Of a DNA stretch of 64,000 nt, positions 34,361 through 46,341 are shown one piece after another. Source of the DNA: Epiperipatus broadwayi (Eukaryota > Onychophora > Udeonychophora > Euonychophora > Peripatidae); contig JAQFVV010012394.1 of assembly GCA_028023455.1 (NCBI GenBank), positions 24,246,934-24,310,933 on the forward strand, written 5' to 3'. The notes beneath the pieces are model-generated. The model did not search any database. It was not told where the DNA came from and saw only the letters and a program-made list of their open reading frames with translations. The position numbers and the translations under genes were made by a program. Each line of letters opens with the position of its first letter. Positions within the stretch are counted from its first letter, which is position 1.

Positions 34361-34964
34361 ACACTATTATGTTGTTGTAAACCATGATATACATAACTAT
34401 CTCAATACATTACAGATTATCTGTGATTGGTTACTAATAAACAAATTATTCTGATATAAATTAAAATAATTATATTAATTCAAACTACAACATTGTAATC
34501 TGTTCCACAGTTAAAGCTTAAATCTTTTGCCACCAGAAGAAAAGAAATCATTTCATTTGTGAGGACGTTTATTGCATAAAAAATATATTGATAGCAAAAA
34601 TTTCTTTCATATACAAATTTAATTATCATCTTCTCCAAATTGACATTGTCCTATAACATTTTCATTTATTTTATTTTCCATTTTTAATTCCAGTCACTAA
34701 TCACAAGATTTACAAATTATCGGAATATTTATAAGATTAATAGGAAAAAATTAGTAGAAAGTCAATTAGAAATTTTTGAATGAAAGTGTAAAATTGATAA
34801 ATTACTACGTAACTGACATATATCAAAAAAATTCTCATTTAAAGTACTAAACTTGCTTTCAAGATGTCAAGTAGCAAAACAACAAAATATCACATGATTA
34901 CCTTTTCATATGCTTACATAAGCTGTTATTAACAGTAGCAAACTTTCTATACAGTAGAGCCCCC
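34361..34964. other. AT-rich spacer
   Basis: No element or coding frame recognised. Confidence 0.35.
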
Positions 34965-35350
34965 CCGTGCAACCTTTAATACTCAAAGAACAAAAGGAGG
35001 TGTGTGCCGTGTTTGCCCCTCCTCCCTCCATATTTTTTAAATATACTTTTTTTTTGAATTTTATTTTATATATATAAAAAAAAAAAAAAAGGGAGGGGTA
35101 GGAGGGTGTGTTTTAAATATTAGATACAGGGTTTTACTAACCCCTTTTTCATTCATGAAAACCAAAACAAAAAAATAGTTTTGGGATGATGGGATGAGAG
35201 GAGAGGAGGGGGGGTTTTTTAAAAAAAATTTTTTTTTCCTTTTATTATTTTTTGGGGTGGTTTTTTATGGGGGGTTGGAGTTTTTTTTTTTTTTTTTAAA
35301 TAAAAAATAAATATTTATTTTGAAATATGAAAAAAATTTGATAATTAATA

Positions 35351-35394
<44 letters not shown>

Positions 35395-35800
35395 ATTTAA
35401 ATTAATTTAAAAAAAAGGAAAAGAAGAAAAAACAAAACATTTTATTATAATTAATTTATTTTTTTATTAATTTTTTAATTTTTTTTTTGTGTAGATTTTT
35501 TTATTTATAATTATTTTTTTATATTAAATTAAATTAAAATAAAATAAAAAAAAATTCTCCACTCTTTTTCACTTATAAAAAACAAATAAAATAAAAAAAA
35601 CAAAAAAAAAAAATAAAAAAAAAAAAGGGGGAATATCTTTTTTTTTTTTTTTTTTTTTATAACCAAACCAAAAAAAAGAAAAAAGAAAAGAAAAGGAAAG
35701 GAGGGGTTCCCCCCTTTTTTTTTTTTATAGGTTAAAAGATTTTTTTTTTTAATTTTAATAAAATTATATTTTAAATTTTTTTTTTTAAAAAAGCAAACTC
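34965..35800. other. Homopolymer-rich block, possibly unreliable consensus
   Basis: From a run of seven C at ~34,965 to ~35,800 the sequence is almost only long A, T and G homopolymers. These include a run of more than 40 A near 35,356, GGGGGGG near 35,210 and TTTT blocks. It is unlike the rest of the window. An assembly or polishing artefact is more likely than biology, but a degenerate simple repeat is possible. Confidence 0.6.
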
Positions 35801-37445
35801 AGGTTAGCAGCGTTAACAAAATATTAAATGTCTCAAATAAGAAATCTGATTTGAAAGTAGTTAATATTGACACTAAGAAAATGAATACTATATAAATAAT
35901 AATATTAATAAAGGTGAGAATATGGATATGACTGACGGTTTACACAATTCTAAAAAAAAGTTATGCAAATATTGTACAATCTAAAGATAACCATATTCAG
36001 TCTAATAACCCTAGTTTTCAAAATAAAGTAAACGATGTCTTCAACTTATTAGAAGATGAAACAAATACCAAGATCTTACCACATAAAGTCAATTCGGATA
36101 GAGCTTTTGAAATATTACATCAATCAGATTATGATAACTGCACAAAAAAATTAACAGCGTGATCCCAATAACATTATTTAAACATTTTTATAATGACAAA
36201 TAGCTAATTCTAGCGATTATCAACACAAATTGTGATTTGTTTAAATTTCCGATGGAGGATTCATGCTGAATTATCATATAAGAAATTGAGACTTATATAC
36301 AAGATCTTAACTCACCCAAACAATCATTACATTATCATAGAATTTCATGCAAATATGCAAAAAGACTTATTTTAAAAAACATATCAAATTCCTCAATAAT
36401 AAAATAATATGCTATATTGATATGATAGGCAAAACTCTCTCCATACAGTAGTGCCACTCTAAGCAAGACAGATATGAATAGGGCTACTACACTAAGTGGT
36501 CAAATAAAAAACTGTTACATCAATCACTGTGAAAGTGAAATCCAAGCACTAATGGTAAACTATAGTAGGGTCTCTAACTTTAAATACCTCTTATAAAAAA
36601 GAGCCTAAACTACAGTATTAACAAATACAGCCAGCTTTAATCTAACATTAAAAAGGTGTGTTGCAAGCACAAATATCCACACTGCATGCTACAGAGTTCT
36701 CACCACTTATAATACAATTCAGATGAGTACCACCTCAATGTTTTTAATGCAAGGATAGGACTTACACTTAGTAAAAGATTGTCCAGAGAAATTATGTAAG
36801 GACTGCCATAAAAAAATGAAAAATCATCAGTGTGAGACAACAACAAATTCACCCTACACTACAGAGCAAAAATGACATGAAAAAAAGAAAAGTGCCTGAT
36901 AATGACATCACCACAATCCAAATAGCAGCAACTAAAAGAACTGGAAGCATTAATAGAACACATGTTCTGCAAATTCAAGTAACAGATCATGATAATGGAA
37001 ATAACAAGGAGAATTTACTTACTCCTTGCAATCCAAGGATAAGAAGTCTTCAAAGACTACATGTCAAAGCAAAACCACTTCCACAGCAATGCAAATATGT
37101 AACACTAATATAGAACATGATCTATCAGACAGCTCTGGGCATAAAGCATGTATCCCAAACATTAATGAAAATAAAAATGAAGAAATCCATAAACAATGGT
37201 GACAGTAATATATAAATAACCAATAAAAATGTAGCAGATGAAGCTGAATCTAAAGTGAAAAGAAGTGATAGGCATGATAGTGAATCTAGAGAGGGAATAA
37301 CGAGAAAAACTCCCACTTCAAAAGGCACTAAAGAGTCTCAAAAGTATAAACCTGTAAACAGTAGTTCTTCAAAACCCTCTAACCTTAATCTATAATCATT
37401 GGAATAAGGTGGGATGTAAACATATTTGACAATTACCTCAATACT
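35801..37445 (+). pseudogene. Decayed ORF1 of a Tx1-like LINE (5' part of the relic)
   Basis: Translation with stops and shifts gives a block around 36,215-36,600 (INTNCDLFKFPMEDSC, then GQIKNCYINH, then SNFKYLL). It matches the block preceding the zinc knuckles in the 842-residue ORF1 at 21-23 kb. The frame 36,832-37,113 is Lys/Arg/Asn-rich, like the middle ORF of that element. The start of ORF2 (IIGIR) is reached at about 37,397. Many stops show an old copy. It is related to, but clearly diverged from, the 17-24 kb element. Confidence 0.7.
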
Positions 37446-37869
37446 AAGAGTTGCAATAATAAAAATAGTATATATATAAGTACATGGTAGGTGAAGAAGT
37501 TGTTAGTGATAACAAAAAAAAAAATTAAGTAATAATCTGTAGATTTATACTTTACATTTGTCTTCAATATAATAATATTAAATCGTGCTATCACACTTCC
37601 AACGTAAAGCTGTCAACAAATAGAAAACTAAATTAAATGGCTGAGCGCTTTCAAGAAAATGTACTTCTCATATTCATAGCCAGTTATGATTCTATGCAAA
37701 TAAGCCTCTAAGACCATCTTTTAGATTTAGCAAAGGCCTAGTACGGTTTTGTCCCTCATATTCATGGCCAAAATAGATTTTAAATCATTGCTGTGATATT
37801 GATAAATAATAATGTATGTAAAAGCGTATGTAAATTAACTTGTCTATTTTCTTGAAATAGCAAAACACG

Positions 37870-39890
37870 TGTCACGTCTATTGATCACGTTGTTATCACT
37901 GATGATAAAGTACATCTCTTTAATCTTCCTTTTGCAATTCATTAGCTTCAGGGCACACTATTTTGGGGTTGCAGGGTTCGAACACATGACCTGCCTACTT
38001 CTCATGTTCAAAAAATATTGAGATGTTATTGTTATTCTTTTTTATTCTTCTGACAGTGGCCTTGGTCTCCCAATAGTATGTGACATTGCATCCATCCTGA
38101 AGGCATGAACTGCTATATATGACCTGGAATGTTTGAGATGATCAATTCTGTCCTTTGCATTATTAATAAGTCTGTTAGTATTAGGGGGAGTGTGGAAGCC
38201 GACCTTAAATTGATTAGCTAAAATTTTTATAAGCTGTTTAGATACTTTGGGGATGTAAAGGAGGGTGATTTGAGGTTTATGTTGTTATCAATTTTTTTAG
38301 TAATCAATCTGTAGCTAAAGCCAACACTTAATAAATCCCTTAATCATGCAATAATGCAGAGCTCTGCCTTTTCTATGGACCAGCAAATCTAAATATTTTA
38401 GTTTCTGCCATTTGTTCTCTCAGATGGTGTTCATGATTAATTTAGTTTGCAGCTGTAATTCATTTTTAATGTCCGTGATTAAATCTCTTGGAGCTGCAAT
38501 GAACACATCATCAGAATAACGTGAATATATTAATCCAGAAGTGTTAGTGTGGTATTTAGAAATGCTTTTCAAAGAAGTTTTAAAATATACTAAAAATTAC
38601 CCCACTTAAGAGAAGACCCATCAGCCAACCATCTCTCATATCATGCCATTTACCCTCAAACGTTGTAAAAATATTATTGTCTAACCAATTAAGGAAGAAT
38701 AAGATAAAGTTCATGCGTTCAGCTGGACAATGATTATTTATTAATTCTTTGTGAACGATGTCGATTGACCACTTCCTGTTAATCGATTCATATAATTCTG
38801 TCACTTCCGTGGCTGCAATTTCAAAATCTTAGTCTATTAGTGTATTCTTAATTTTTTTAATGAAATCGAAGGAAGACTTAATTCTGTAGTCACCAAAACC
38901 TACGCTATCAACCAACCATTGGTTTACCAGCTTAGCCGTTTCAAACTAATTCACTCCTTCAAAATCTAGCATTAGTCTTAAAGTCTTGCCAGGTTTATGT
39001 AGCTTTGAGTTGGCAAACATCCTTCGTGGCCTAGTGGCAGATGGATAAATTCGGTAATATTCTGCTCTATACAAGCTTTTGTCTTTGTAAGCTCTGAGAA
39101 TTGAGGTGATAAATTTCTCTCTATTAAGTTTGTTGTTAAAATTTTCCACTGAATTAAATTTTAACTTTATGATTTGAGTCGTCATTTTTTTCTTCATAAT
39201 CTAAGAGCATGAACCTGTTGTTTTTGTCTTCTTTATTACATGTAATGCTGGTTTTTTCTAAGAAGTGTTTGGTCTTTTTAATGTTGGTATTCCAGCTTTC
39301 AAATCTCACATATATTTATTAATGTTACATAGATTTAGCAATATCGGAAATAATATTGTCTCTCTGAGGATTCAAGTAATTCCAGTTTTTGAAGTTTCCA
39401 TTTCCCTCCAACAAATTTAGATCTCAGTGACAAAACTGTTTTTATTTCTGCTGGAGGAGAAGCAGCTGCTCTGTTGATGTAGTTCTCTTTAGCTGTATAA
39501 ATATCAATATTTTTGTTTTTTCGCTAAAAAAATTATTTTGCCCTCGAACCTACGGGTAAAACTTCTTTCGGAGATATCGAGTTTTCATATTATCCATGGG
39601 GGCAAGATTTTATTTGCAGTAATCCTCCTCCATCTTTTATTTTCTTTCTTCAATGTACATTTGCACCCTTTAATAATAAAGGCGAGGAGCTGCATTTGTA
39701 GTTGTTTTGTAATTTTGTCACGATTATGTATTGATCTATCAATCTTTAGTTTAAAGCAATTTGGAAAAATATGGAAATCTCTGCAACTTAATAAGAACTC
39801 AAGTCTCTGCTGGAATAATCTAATAGATATTCCTAGCCATAGAATAAATTTTTCTTTAGTCTTATTCATGTCTGTAAAAATAATTTAGGA
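37870..39890 (-). pseudogene. PLE A polyprotein: RT plus GIY-YIG endonuclease, broken
   Basis: The visible RT parts on the minus strand are a fingers block YRIYPSATRPRRMFANSKLHK (39,197-38,946; the usual PLE form is LP-x-x-RPG...K.HKP), a palm block TTFEGKWHDMRDGWLMG (around 38,640-38,690) and a catalytic RYSDDVFIAAPR (around 38,490). The GIY-YIG part survives in pieces down to INRRDTCFAI near 37,890. Frame breaks and stops occur throughout. PLE enzymes copy their RNA and are thought to use the GIY-YIG nuclease to open the target. Confidence 0.75.
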
Positions 39891-40495
39891 TACTTCCCCA
39901 ATAAACGTAATAGTATATACATACGCTTTAACATGTTGGATGAAGAAGCTGTTAGTGGTAGCAAAAACAATTAAATTAAATTAATCTAGGCCTAATACTT
40001 TCGAAGTTTTGTCTCTCATATACATGGCCACAATAGATTTTAAATCATTGCTGTGATATTGATAAATGATAATGTATGTTAATGCATATTTAAATTGTCC
40101 ATTTTCTTGGAATAGCAAAACACGTGTCGCGTCTATTGATCACATTGTTATCACTGATGATAAAATATGCCTCTTTAATCTTTCTTTTACAATCATTAGC
40201 TTCAGTGCACACTATTTTGGGATTGTAAAATTCAAACACATGACCGGCCTGCTTCTCATGTTCAAAAAATATTGAGATGTTATCATTATTCTTTTTTGCT
40301 TTTCTGTACGTATACATGTGCTGAGTAGCTCTATTATGCACAGTGGCTTTGGTCTCCCCATAGTATGTGGCACTGCATCCAGCCTGAGGGCATGAAATGC
40401 TATATACGACCTGGGGTGTTTAAGTTGGATTAATTCTGTCCTTCACATTATTAATAAGTCTGTTAGTATTAGGGGGAGTGGAGAAGCCAACCTGG
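39890..40495 (-). pseudogene. GIY-YIG fragment of tandem PLE A partial copy
   Basis: Reads VVYSISCPQAGCSATYYGET around 40,410-40,355. Its VVY and YYG stand for the GIY and YIG motifs. It then continues HNRATQHM...EKQAGHVF and KRKIKEAYFIISDNNVINRR, and stops after RKWTI at 40,090. After the stop lies a ~200-base terminal region that is directly repeated at 37,460-37,870. The cut at 40,495 marks the truncated 5' end of this partial copy. Confidence 0.8.
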
Positions 40496-41165
40496 ATTGA
40501 GCAATACTTCCCACATATAATAATGTCTCTCAAAGACTAAATTGCACAACAATTCTGGGTTAGATATAGGTAGACTTCTCAGTAAGTTTGGGTTCATCAT
40601 GTACTCTTATATTGGACTCTCCAACTACAGAAGAGGGGAATCTCATACATAATAAATCTCCATGTACCACATTTAAAGTACTACACATCAACCAAAACTT
40701 AATAATTGTCACATTGATCCATCCAGCATTCTCAATCAATGTGGTTTATTTATACCTATACAAAATCCAAGGGCTAATACTAAAACTGATAAACCAAATC
40801 AACATATACCTATCCACCAACCCATATACATGTGTGGTGTTTGAAGACTTCAACATGACATTTAAAGAATTCACTAGTAAATATCTACATCATATCAGTC
40901 CAAATCCAATGAGTGGAGAAGGCTTCTTTCCTATGGAAGCATTCTCCTTTTTCACAATGAAATACACTTCATCCATATATCTAGTTTTTTATTCACCAGA
41001 CCTTCATTTTAAAATAGAGCTGAATCTCCAGCCAGTGTTTTTTTTTCAGACCACTTTGCATTAAATATAAATTTAGAAATAGATCTTCAGCAACACTCAA
41101 ACCTGAGAAGTAATAACACCCTCGGCAGGCTACTTAAACACAACCCCAGAAGTGGCAGTATCAGA

Positions 41166-41168
<3 letters not shown>
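40496..41168 (+). pseudogene. Decayed endonuclease domain of Tx1-like LINE (3' part of the relic)
   Basis: The frame 40,588-41,064 and its continuation align with the endonuclease of the 17-24 kb element. CTTFKVLHINQNL parallels NKFKVLYEDNNL, CVVFEDFNMTFKEF parallels the GDFN block, and GEGFFPMEAFSFFT parallels GRGYFPPNAFSFHT. VAVSEAYI, just before the TA run, parallels AVFSEAYI. The metal-binding G of GDFN is changed (FEDFN), so the copy is dead. The rest of this LINE is missing beyond 41,168, where a TA run and the RTE-like copy begin. Confidence 0.75.
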
Positions 41169-41212
<44 letters not shown>

Positions 41213-41250
41213 TATATATATATATATATATCTATATATATATATATATA
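41169..41250. repeat. (TA)n microsatellite at a LINE-LINE junction
   Basis: About 80 bases of TA with three interruptions. It grew from ATAT at the Tx1-like break and the 3' tail of the RTE-like copy. Confidence 0.85.
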
Positions 41251-43662
41251 TCATCAACCATTATCAATCCACTGCAGGATGAAAGTCTCTTCATGTTCAA
41301 TCCATCTTCTCCAATATTTAGCTTCTCTTCTCCACAACACCTCTGCACACTTTCTTATTTCATCCATCCATATCACATATGATTTCTTTCTGGATCTTTT
41401 GCAATCTTTTGGAATCCAGTTTAAGATTTCAATTGTCCATCTATTATAATCTCTTCTAGCAATATGTCCAGCCCAACTCCACTTGTCTTTTAATTTTTTC
41501 AATGAGATCAGTAACACCTGTTTGTTCTCTTACCCATATATTGTATTTTCGATCTCATCTTTTTATTCCCACCATGCATCCTTCCATACTTCTTTGAGTG
41601 GTCTGAAGTCTCTGTGTTGCTCTTCTATTAAGTGTCCAAGTCTCAGATCCATAAGTAAGAATTGGTAAAAGACATTTATTAAAAACCTTTGTTTTTTCAA
41701 ACACATAGGCATATTTTTTTTAGTATCAAGTTATTTATACCAAAAGAACTCCAACCAAGTTTAATTCTATGATTAATTTCATCCATTATACTCCCATCTA
41801 TATTAATAATCTGACCAAGGTATTTGTAACGGTTAACTTCTAATTCATCACAATCAATTCTTGTTCTCATATTTTGAGAAATCCATTAAACATTACTTTA
41901 GACTTTTTAACATTTATCTTTAGTCCTACTTTCTACTTTTATTTGATAACCCCTATACATTTCCTGCAGCTCTAAAGCATTATTTGCAAAAACAACTACA
42001 TCATCTGCAAAATCTAAATGACTTAAATAATCATCATTTACTTTCACCCCTTTGGCTTCCCATTTTAATACACAAAATACTTCTTGCAGCACTGCAGTAA
42101 CAAGTTTTGGAGATATGGAGTCACCCTGCCTTACACCCTTCTAAATGTTGACTTTCCTAGTATCACTATGTAATGTAATTGTTGCTGTTGCATTTTTATA
42201 AATATTCTTTAAAATATGACAATATCCTGGATCTATACCTTGATGATCCAATGCCTTAATCACTGAAGAAATGTTTATAGAATCAAATGTCTTTTCATAA
42301 TTTACAAATCCAAAGCAGAATGGCAACTTATATTTATTTGTCCTTTCTATAACTTCTTTCAATATCTGGATATGCTCTACTGTACTAAAACCACTTTTAA
42401 ATCCAGCTTGTTCTCTTGGTTGGTGGAAATCCAATGTTCTCTGTAGACGAGTTGTAATTATCTTGGTAAAAATTTTGTATAAACTAATAAAAGGCTGATA
42501 GGTCTGTAATTTCTAATATCGACTTTATCACTCTTTTTAAATATTAATATTAATACTCATTCTTCCAATCATCTGGTACATTTTTGTCATTTAGACATTT
42601 GGTATATAACTTTGCTAAAAAAAATTCTATTTCTTCACCTGCTTCTTTTAATATATCAATTATAATTCCATCATTATCTAGAGCCTTTCCTTTCTTCATA
42701 CATTTAATTGCATTTCTCACTTCCTCATTTAAAATTGTGGTCAATTCGGAAGATTAATAGATATAGAAAGTACTTGTTCTTTATTACTATATAATTCTTG
42801 ATAGAAGCCTTCTACCCATTTCATGATGTCATCTCTTTTTTAGTAATAATTCCACCTTTTTTTCTTATTACACATATAAATTTTCTAGCAATACCAAAAT
42901 GTTGTTTACACTCTTGAGATTTTTATTCTATTTTACTGCTTTCCTTGCTAGTTCACAGTTATACTTTCGTATATCATTTTCAACTTTTTTCTGCACCATT
43001 TTACAAAATTTGAGATATTCAATCCTTTTTAATGCATCGTTTTTATATATCTTTATATTCCTTCTTTTCTTCATAAATTCTTTAGTCTCAGTAGATATTT
43101 TATTGATCATTTGCTGCTTTTTTCTGCCAGCTATCTTAGTTACAGTTTTTAAAAGTGTATCAGTTATTTACATATTAATTTCATTGAAATCTGAATCATG
43201 TTCAAAATCTGCTAAAACTTGAAACCGATTTGTAAGTTCTACTTTATATTCATTAGAATGTTTCTGAAGATTAGGAATATCAACTGTAAATATTGTTTTT
43301 CTTAATAATTTTTGTCTCTCTAGTTTTGCATTAACACGCATTTTACACATTGCTAATCGATGATCACTTCCTGTGTTAAATTTATTAAGAATATTATAAA
43401 CTTGAAATATAATAACATTAAATCGTGCTTTCACACTCCTAACGTAAAAAGCATGATTTAATGTTATTATATTGGACAAACGTAAAGTATAAATATACAG
43501 GTTATTACTTAATCTTGAAATATGTATTTTCTGTTCGTGAAAATATAATCCAATTCTGCTGGACCTTCATTTGGATGCTTCCATATCCATTTCCTTTTAA
43601 CATTTTCTCAAAAAAAGAATTCATAATATAAAGTTTTTTTTCTGCAAACTCTACAAATCTAT
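41251..43662 (-). mobile_element. RTE-like LINE, copy 2, decayed and 5'-truncated
   Basis: Collinear with 4,510-6,835 of copy 1. Recognisable pieces are CFGFVNYEKTFDS (42,141-42,434), LDFADDVVVFANN (41,907-42,092) and WSWAGHIARR (41,254-41,517). Several frameshifts and stops break it. It is truncated at 43,662, in the endonuclease part. A ~105-base PLE-derived piece is inserted at 43,411. Confidence 0.85.
43405..43524. mobile_element. Small PLE-derived insertion with inverted halves
   Basis: About 105 bases interrupt RTE-like copy 2. CTTGAAATAT is repeated on both sides (about 43,401 and 43,515) and occurs once in copy 1. The insert contains TTAAATCGTGC and then its near complement GCATGATTTAA. 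The second half matches, in reverse, the PLE A terminal segment at 37,527-37,605. A short, self-inverted PLE cDNA tail explains all of this. Confidence 0.65.
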
Positions 43663-44160
43663 TAATCAAAAAATTAGCACACCAGTTTTTACTTCCCGTT
43701 TTTTTAGAAATTAGTCACAAACCTGATTTTGACAATACAAAAATACTTGCTAATTTGGAAAGATATAATTTAAAAAACATTAGAGAGTCAATTGAAATAT
43801 TTAAAAAACCTACTGGTTTAAATATGGCTGACGAAGCACAATGTATTCCAGCTATGTGGAAACCTCTCATCTTACCTTTGTCTTCTAATATTAACTTAAA
43901 ATTAGTAAGTGAAAAAACTGAGGGAAATAAACATTTTGATAAGCCTCATATTGTGAATGCTGAACTACTTCGAGTTGAATCTCATTTCTCATCTGACTCA
44001 GTTACGTTATTGTTTGAGATTTAACTATTTTTCTTTCAAAAGTTAACCTTGACAATGGCGGATGCTAGTCCATCGAAATATCGGTATGTAATGGAAAATA
44101 ATACATGGTTCAGACCCAAAAGTAATAAAGTAATAATTTATCTACATCATACAACTGTAA
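43663..44160 (+). pseudogene. PLE tail: end of GIY-YIG domain and terminal region
   Basis: From about 43,724 the plus frame reads DFDNTKILANLERYNLKNIR, then ESIEIFKKPTGLN and AMWKPL. This matches the usual C-terminal end of PLE GIY-YIG proteins (REA.EI.KHP...N and a final W-P). The frame is open from 43,755 to 44,024. After it, TTGACAATGG...CCATCGAAA (44,049-44,078) resembles the terminal PLE motif discussed in the findings. The family differs from PLE A and B. Confidence 0.65.
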
Positions 44161-44189
44161 AAACATTAATTATAATATATATATATATA

Positions 44190-44563
44190 TACAAATCATT
44201 ATACAATTACAAATATCCAGTAACGCTCTCTGTTTAAAGATCTATATCTCAATAATAGCAAACCTTAAAATGATACCACTTTAAGGTGGTATGCTAAACG
44301 ATGTTAAATATTGAAATACAGACCTACTCAAACACAGAGCATGAAATTTTAAATAAGCAAACGATCTTTTATTAGCAAAATTTAAGATCGTTTGCTTATT
44401 TAAAATTTCATGCTCTGTGTTTGAGTAGGTCTGTATTTGAATATTTAACATCGTTTAGCATACAACCTTAAAGTGGTATCATTGTAAGGTTTGCTATTAT
44501 TGAGATATAGACTTTTAAACAGAGGGCGTTACTGGATATTTGTAATTGTATAATGGTTTGTAT
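44190..44563. mobile_element. Foldback element, ~375 bp
   Basis: Two arms of ~185 bases, about 95% complementary, meet at ~44,376. The ends are ATACAAATCATTATACAATT and its complement. There is no internal coding region and both flanks are TA-rich. It could be a MITE or two inverted copies of a PLE or LTR end. No further copy was seen. Confidence 0.7.
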
Positions 44564-46045
44564 ATTTTCTATAATTATTTCAGTTAGTGTTAACAGTAAC
44601 TTTCTTTTCATATATATATATATATATATGCATCAAAAACAAACCAAAGTCAAATACATTAATTTTGATACTGAAACAATATTTTTTTTAATTTAAACAT
44701 CCAAATATGTCATGTAATGACAGCAAGTTATTATACTTCTATCAATATTCAAATGACTCAATTTTATGTTATTTTTAAATTGAACAGGTATCCATCTCAG
44801 TAATTTATAAGTATACCTATATTTTGCAAAAATCAAATTAGTTGGAATTTAGCTCACATGTCAATTTTATGCCTTTTTTATGTAGAGCAGTATTTCACAC
44901 CCCTTTTACTCTAAATCTTGTAATCTAAATAGTTATATTTTTTTTATCTTTTTACAAATTACTGCTTTTTTGCTACGTCTTAAAACAAATATCTTAAAAC
45001 TTTTTGTAATTAATGGCAACAATAAGAACAAATCGAATTTATTTTATTATAATAACTGATTATACAAAATATTAAAATAAAATAGTTAATTAATAAAAAA
45101 GAAGTTATGATTAGAATGATAGAAAAAACATCATAAAAACGAAGCATCCTTTAAATAGATGAATATGAAGAAAATTCCTCTCCAATAGTTATTTATATGG
45201 AAATTGAAAAACGACATAACTGACAAGGGTTTTTGTTTTCCAAACTAAACAAGATTTTTAAAAAAATTATTTTTGTGTCTGTCTCTATCTAACAGAAGTT
45301 AGATACCCATTTCTTCAAAAATATTTGATTACAAACCTGGAAGGAAAAAATTATAATTGTTTTATCAATTGTTCTAAATCATAGTATTAATGTGCATCAT
45401 ATTATATATAAAAATAATAAAATATAGGAATGATTTAATACTATCTTTAAATTTTTTTTCATTCGTGACCATTATTTATTAGAACATCTATACAATAAAT
45501 TGAATTTCTAAATGTCTGTAAAAACTGGGTGACTAATTAAGAAATATAGTAAAACATAATTTATTTGAAGTAATAATGTTAATGCATCCATGTATACATT
45601 CACGTGTGATTTATATTTATAAAGTTACATGTAATTCTATGCATAAAATAGACAAAAAAATATTAAAAAGATTTTTAACAATTAAAGTAAAATGCAATTT
45701 AATAATTTATGCAAACCTCGTGCTGCCATAGAGATTATAATTTGTCTGTGTTTGAAATAACAATAGAAAATCAAAAAGCTATAATTCGAATTTTGTATCT
45801 AATTAGGATCGATATTTTATTCTAATAGCAATAAATCTACTTTCTTTCTAAATATGTTGACGTCTATTGAGTTGAAACTTTATTATTTAAAATATTTATC
45901 AAGTTAGTAATTTAAATTCACTACGTGCAAAGTCAGTTTACTGGTCTTTCTCATTTAAAAGAATTTTTGAATTAAAAATATAAACTATATATTTATGAGT
46001 GTTAGAATAACTAGTAATAATAAACATCACTTAAATTAGTATACT
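44564..46045. other. AT-rich spacer
   Basis: No element or gene recognised, apart from a (TA)n run at 44,610-44,629. Confidence 0.35.
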
Positions 46046-46197
46046 TATTAGCTTCATGCTCCCAAATCAAAATGCTTTAGATTTGCCTATATAATTAAGA
46101 AAATAGGTTATTGATAAGAGGGTCCCTCTTATCTTTATAAAGTCGAATCTCGTGTTATGAGTTGTAGAGGTCTCTCTTGTTAAAATTAAGCACTCAA
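46046..46197 (+). repeat. Left part of duplicated ~240-bp unit (copy 1)
   Basis: Starts TTAGCTTCATGCTCCC. Its remainder lies beyond the LINE (51,288-51,400). It is nearly identical to 51,488-51,728. It contains a perfect 10-bp inverted repeat, GATAAGAGGG-T-CCCTCTTATC (46,113-46,133), followed by TTTATAAAG. The function is unknown. It could be a small terminal repeat or a promoter-like segment. Confidence 0.75.
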
Positions 46198-46341
46198 ACA
46201 AAAAATTTTCTTTTAATTTGTTTAGTCTGAGAGCATTAATATTTATTAATTATTATTGTGTGTGAAAGTATAATTAGTGGTTAAGAGTATTTGAAAGATT
46301 GAAAATTGTGTTTTTTATTTGTTTTAAAGTTTTTTCAGTTT

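Larger units (their letters stand above)
37446..40495 (-). mobile_element. Penelope-like element A with head-to-tail partial copy
   Basis: A minus-strand PLE: N-terminal region (39,885-39,240), RT (39,197 to ~38,450) and GIY-YIG endonuclease (~38,200-37,870). Upstream of it, at 40,495-39,890, lies a second 3' segment of the same element, containing a GIY-YIG domain and the terminal region in direct orientation. Such tandem partial copies, acting as pseudo-LTRs, are characteristic of PLEs. The pair is embedded in the endonuclease domain of a Tx1-like relic: the host LINE is recognisable on both sides. Confidence 0.8.

Noticed and set aside
41152-41382. Plus frame with Tyr-Ile repeats
   Set aside because: Translation of a TA microsatellite next to antisense RTE-like sequence.
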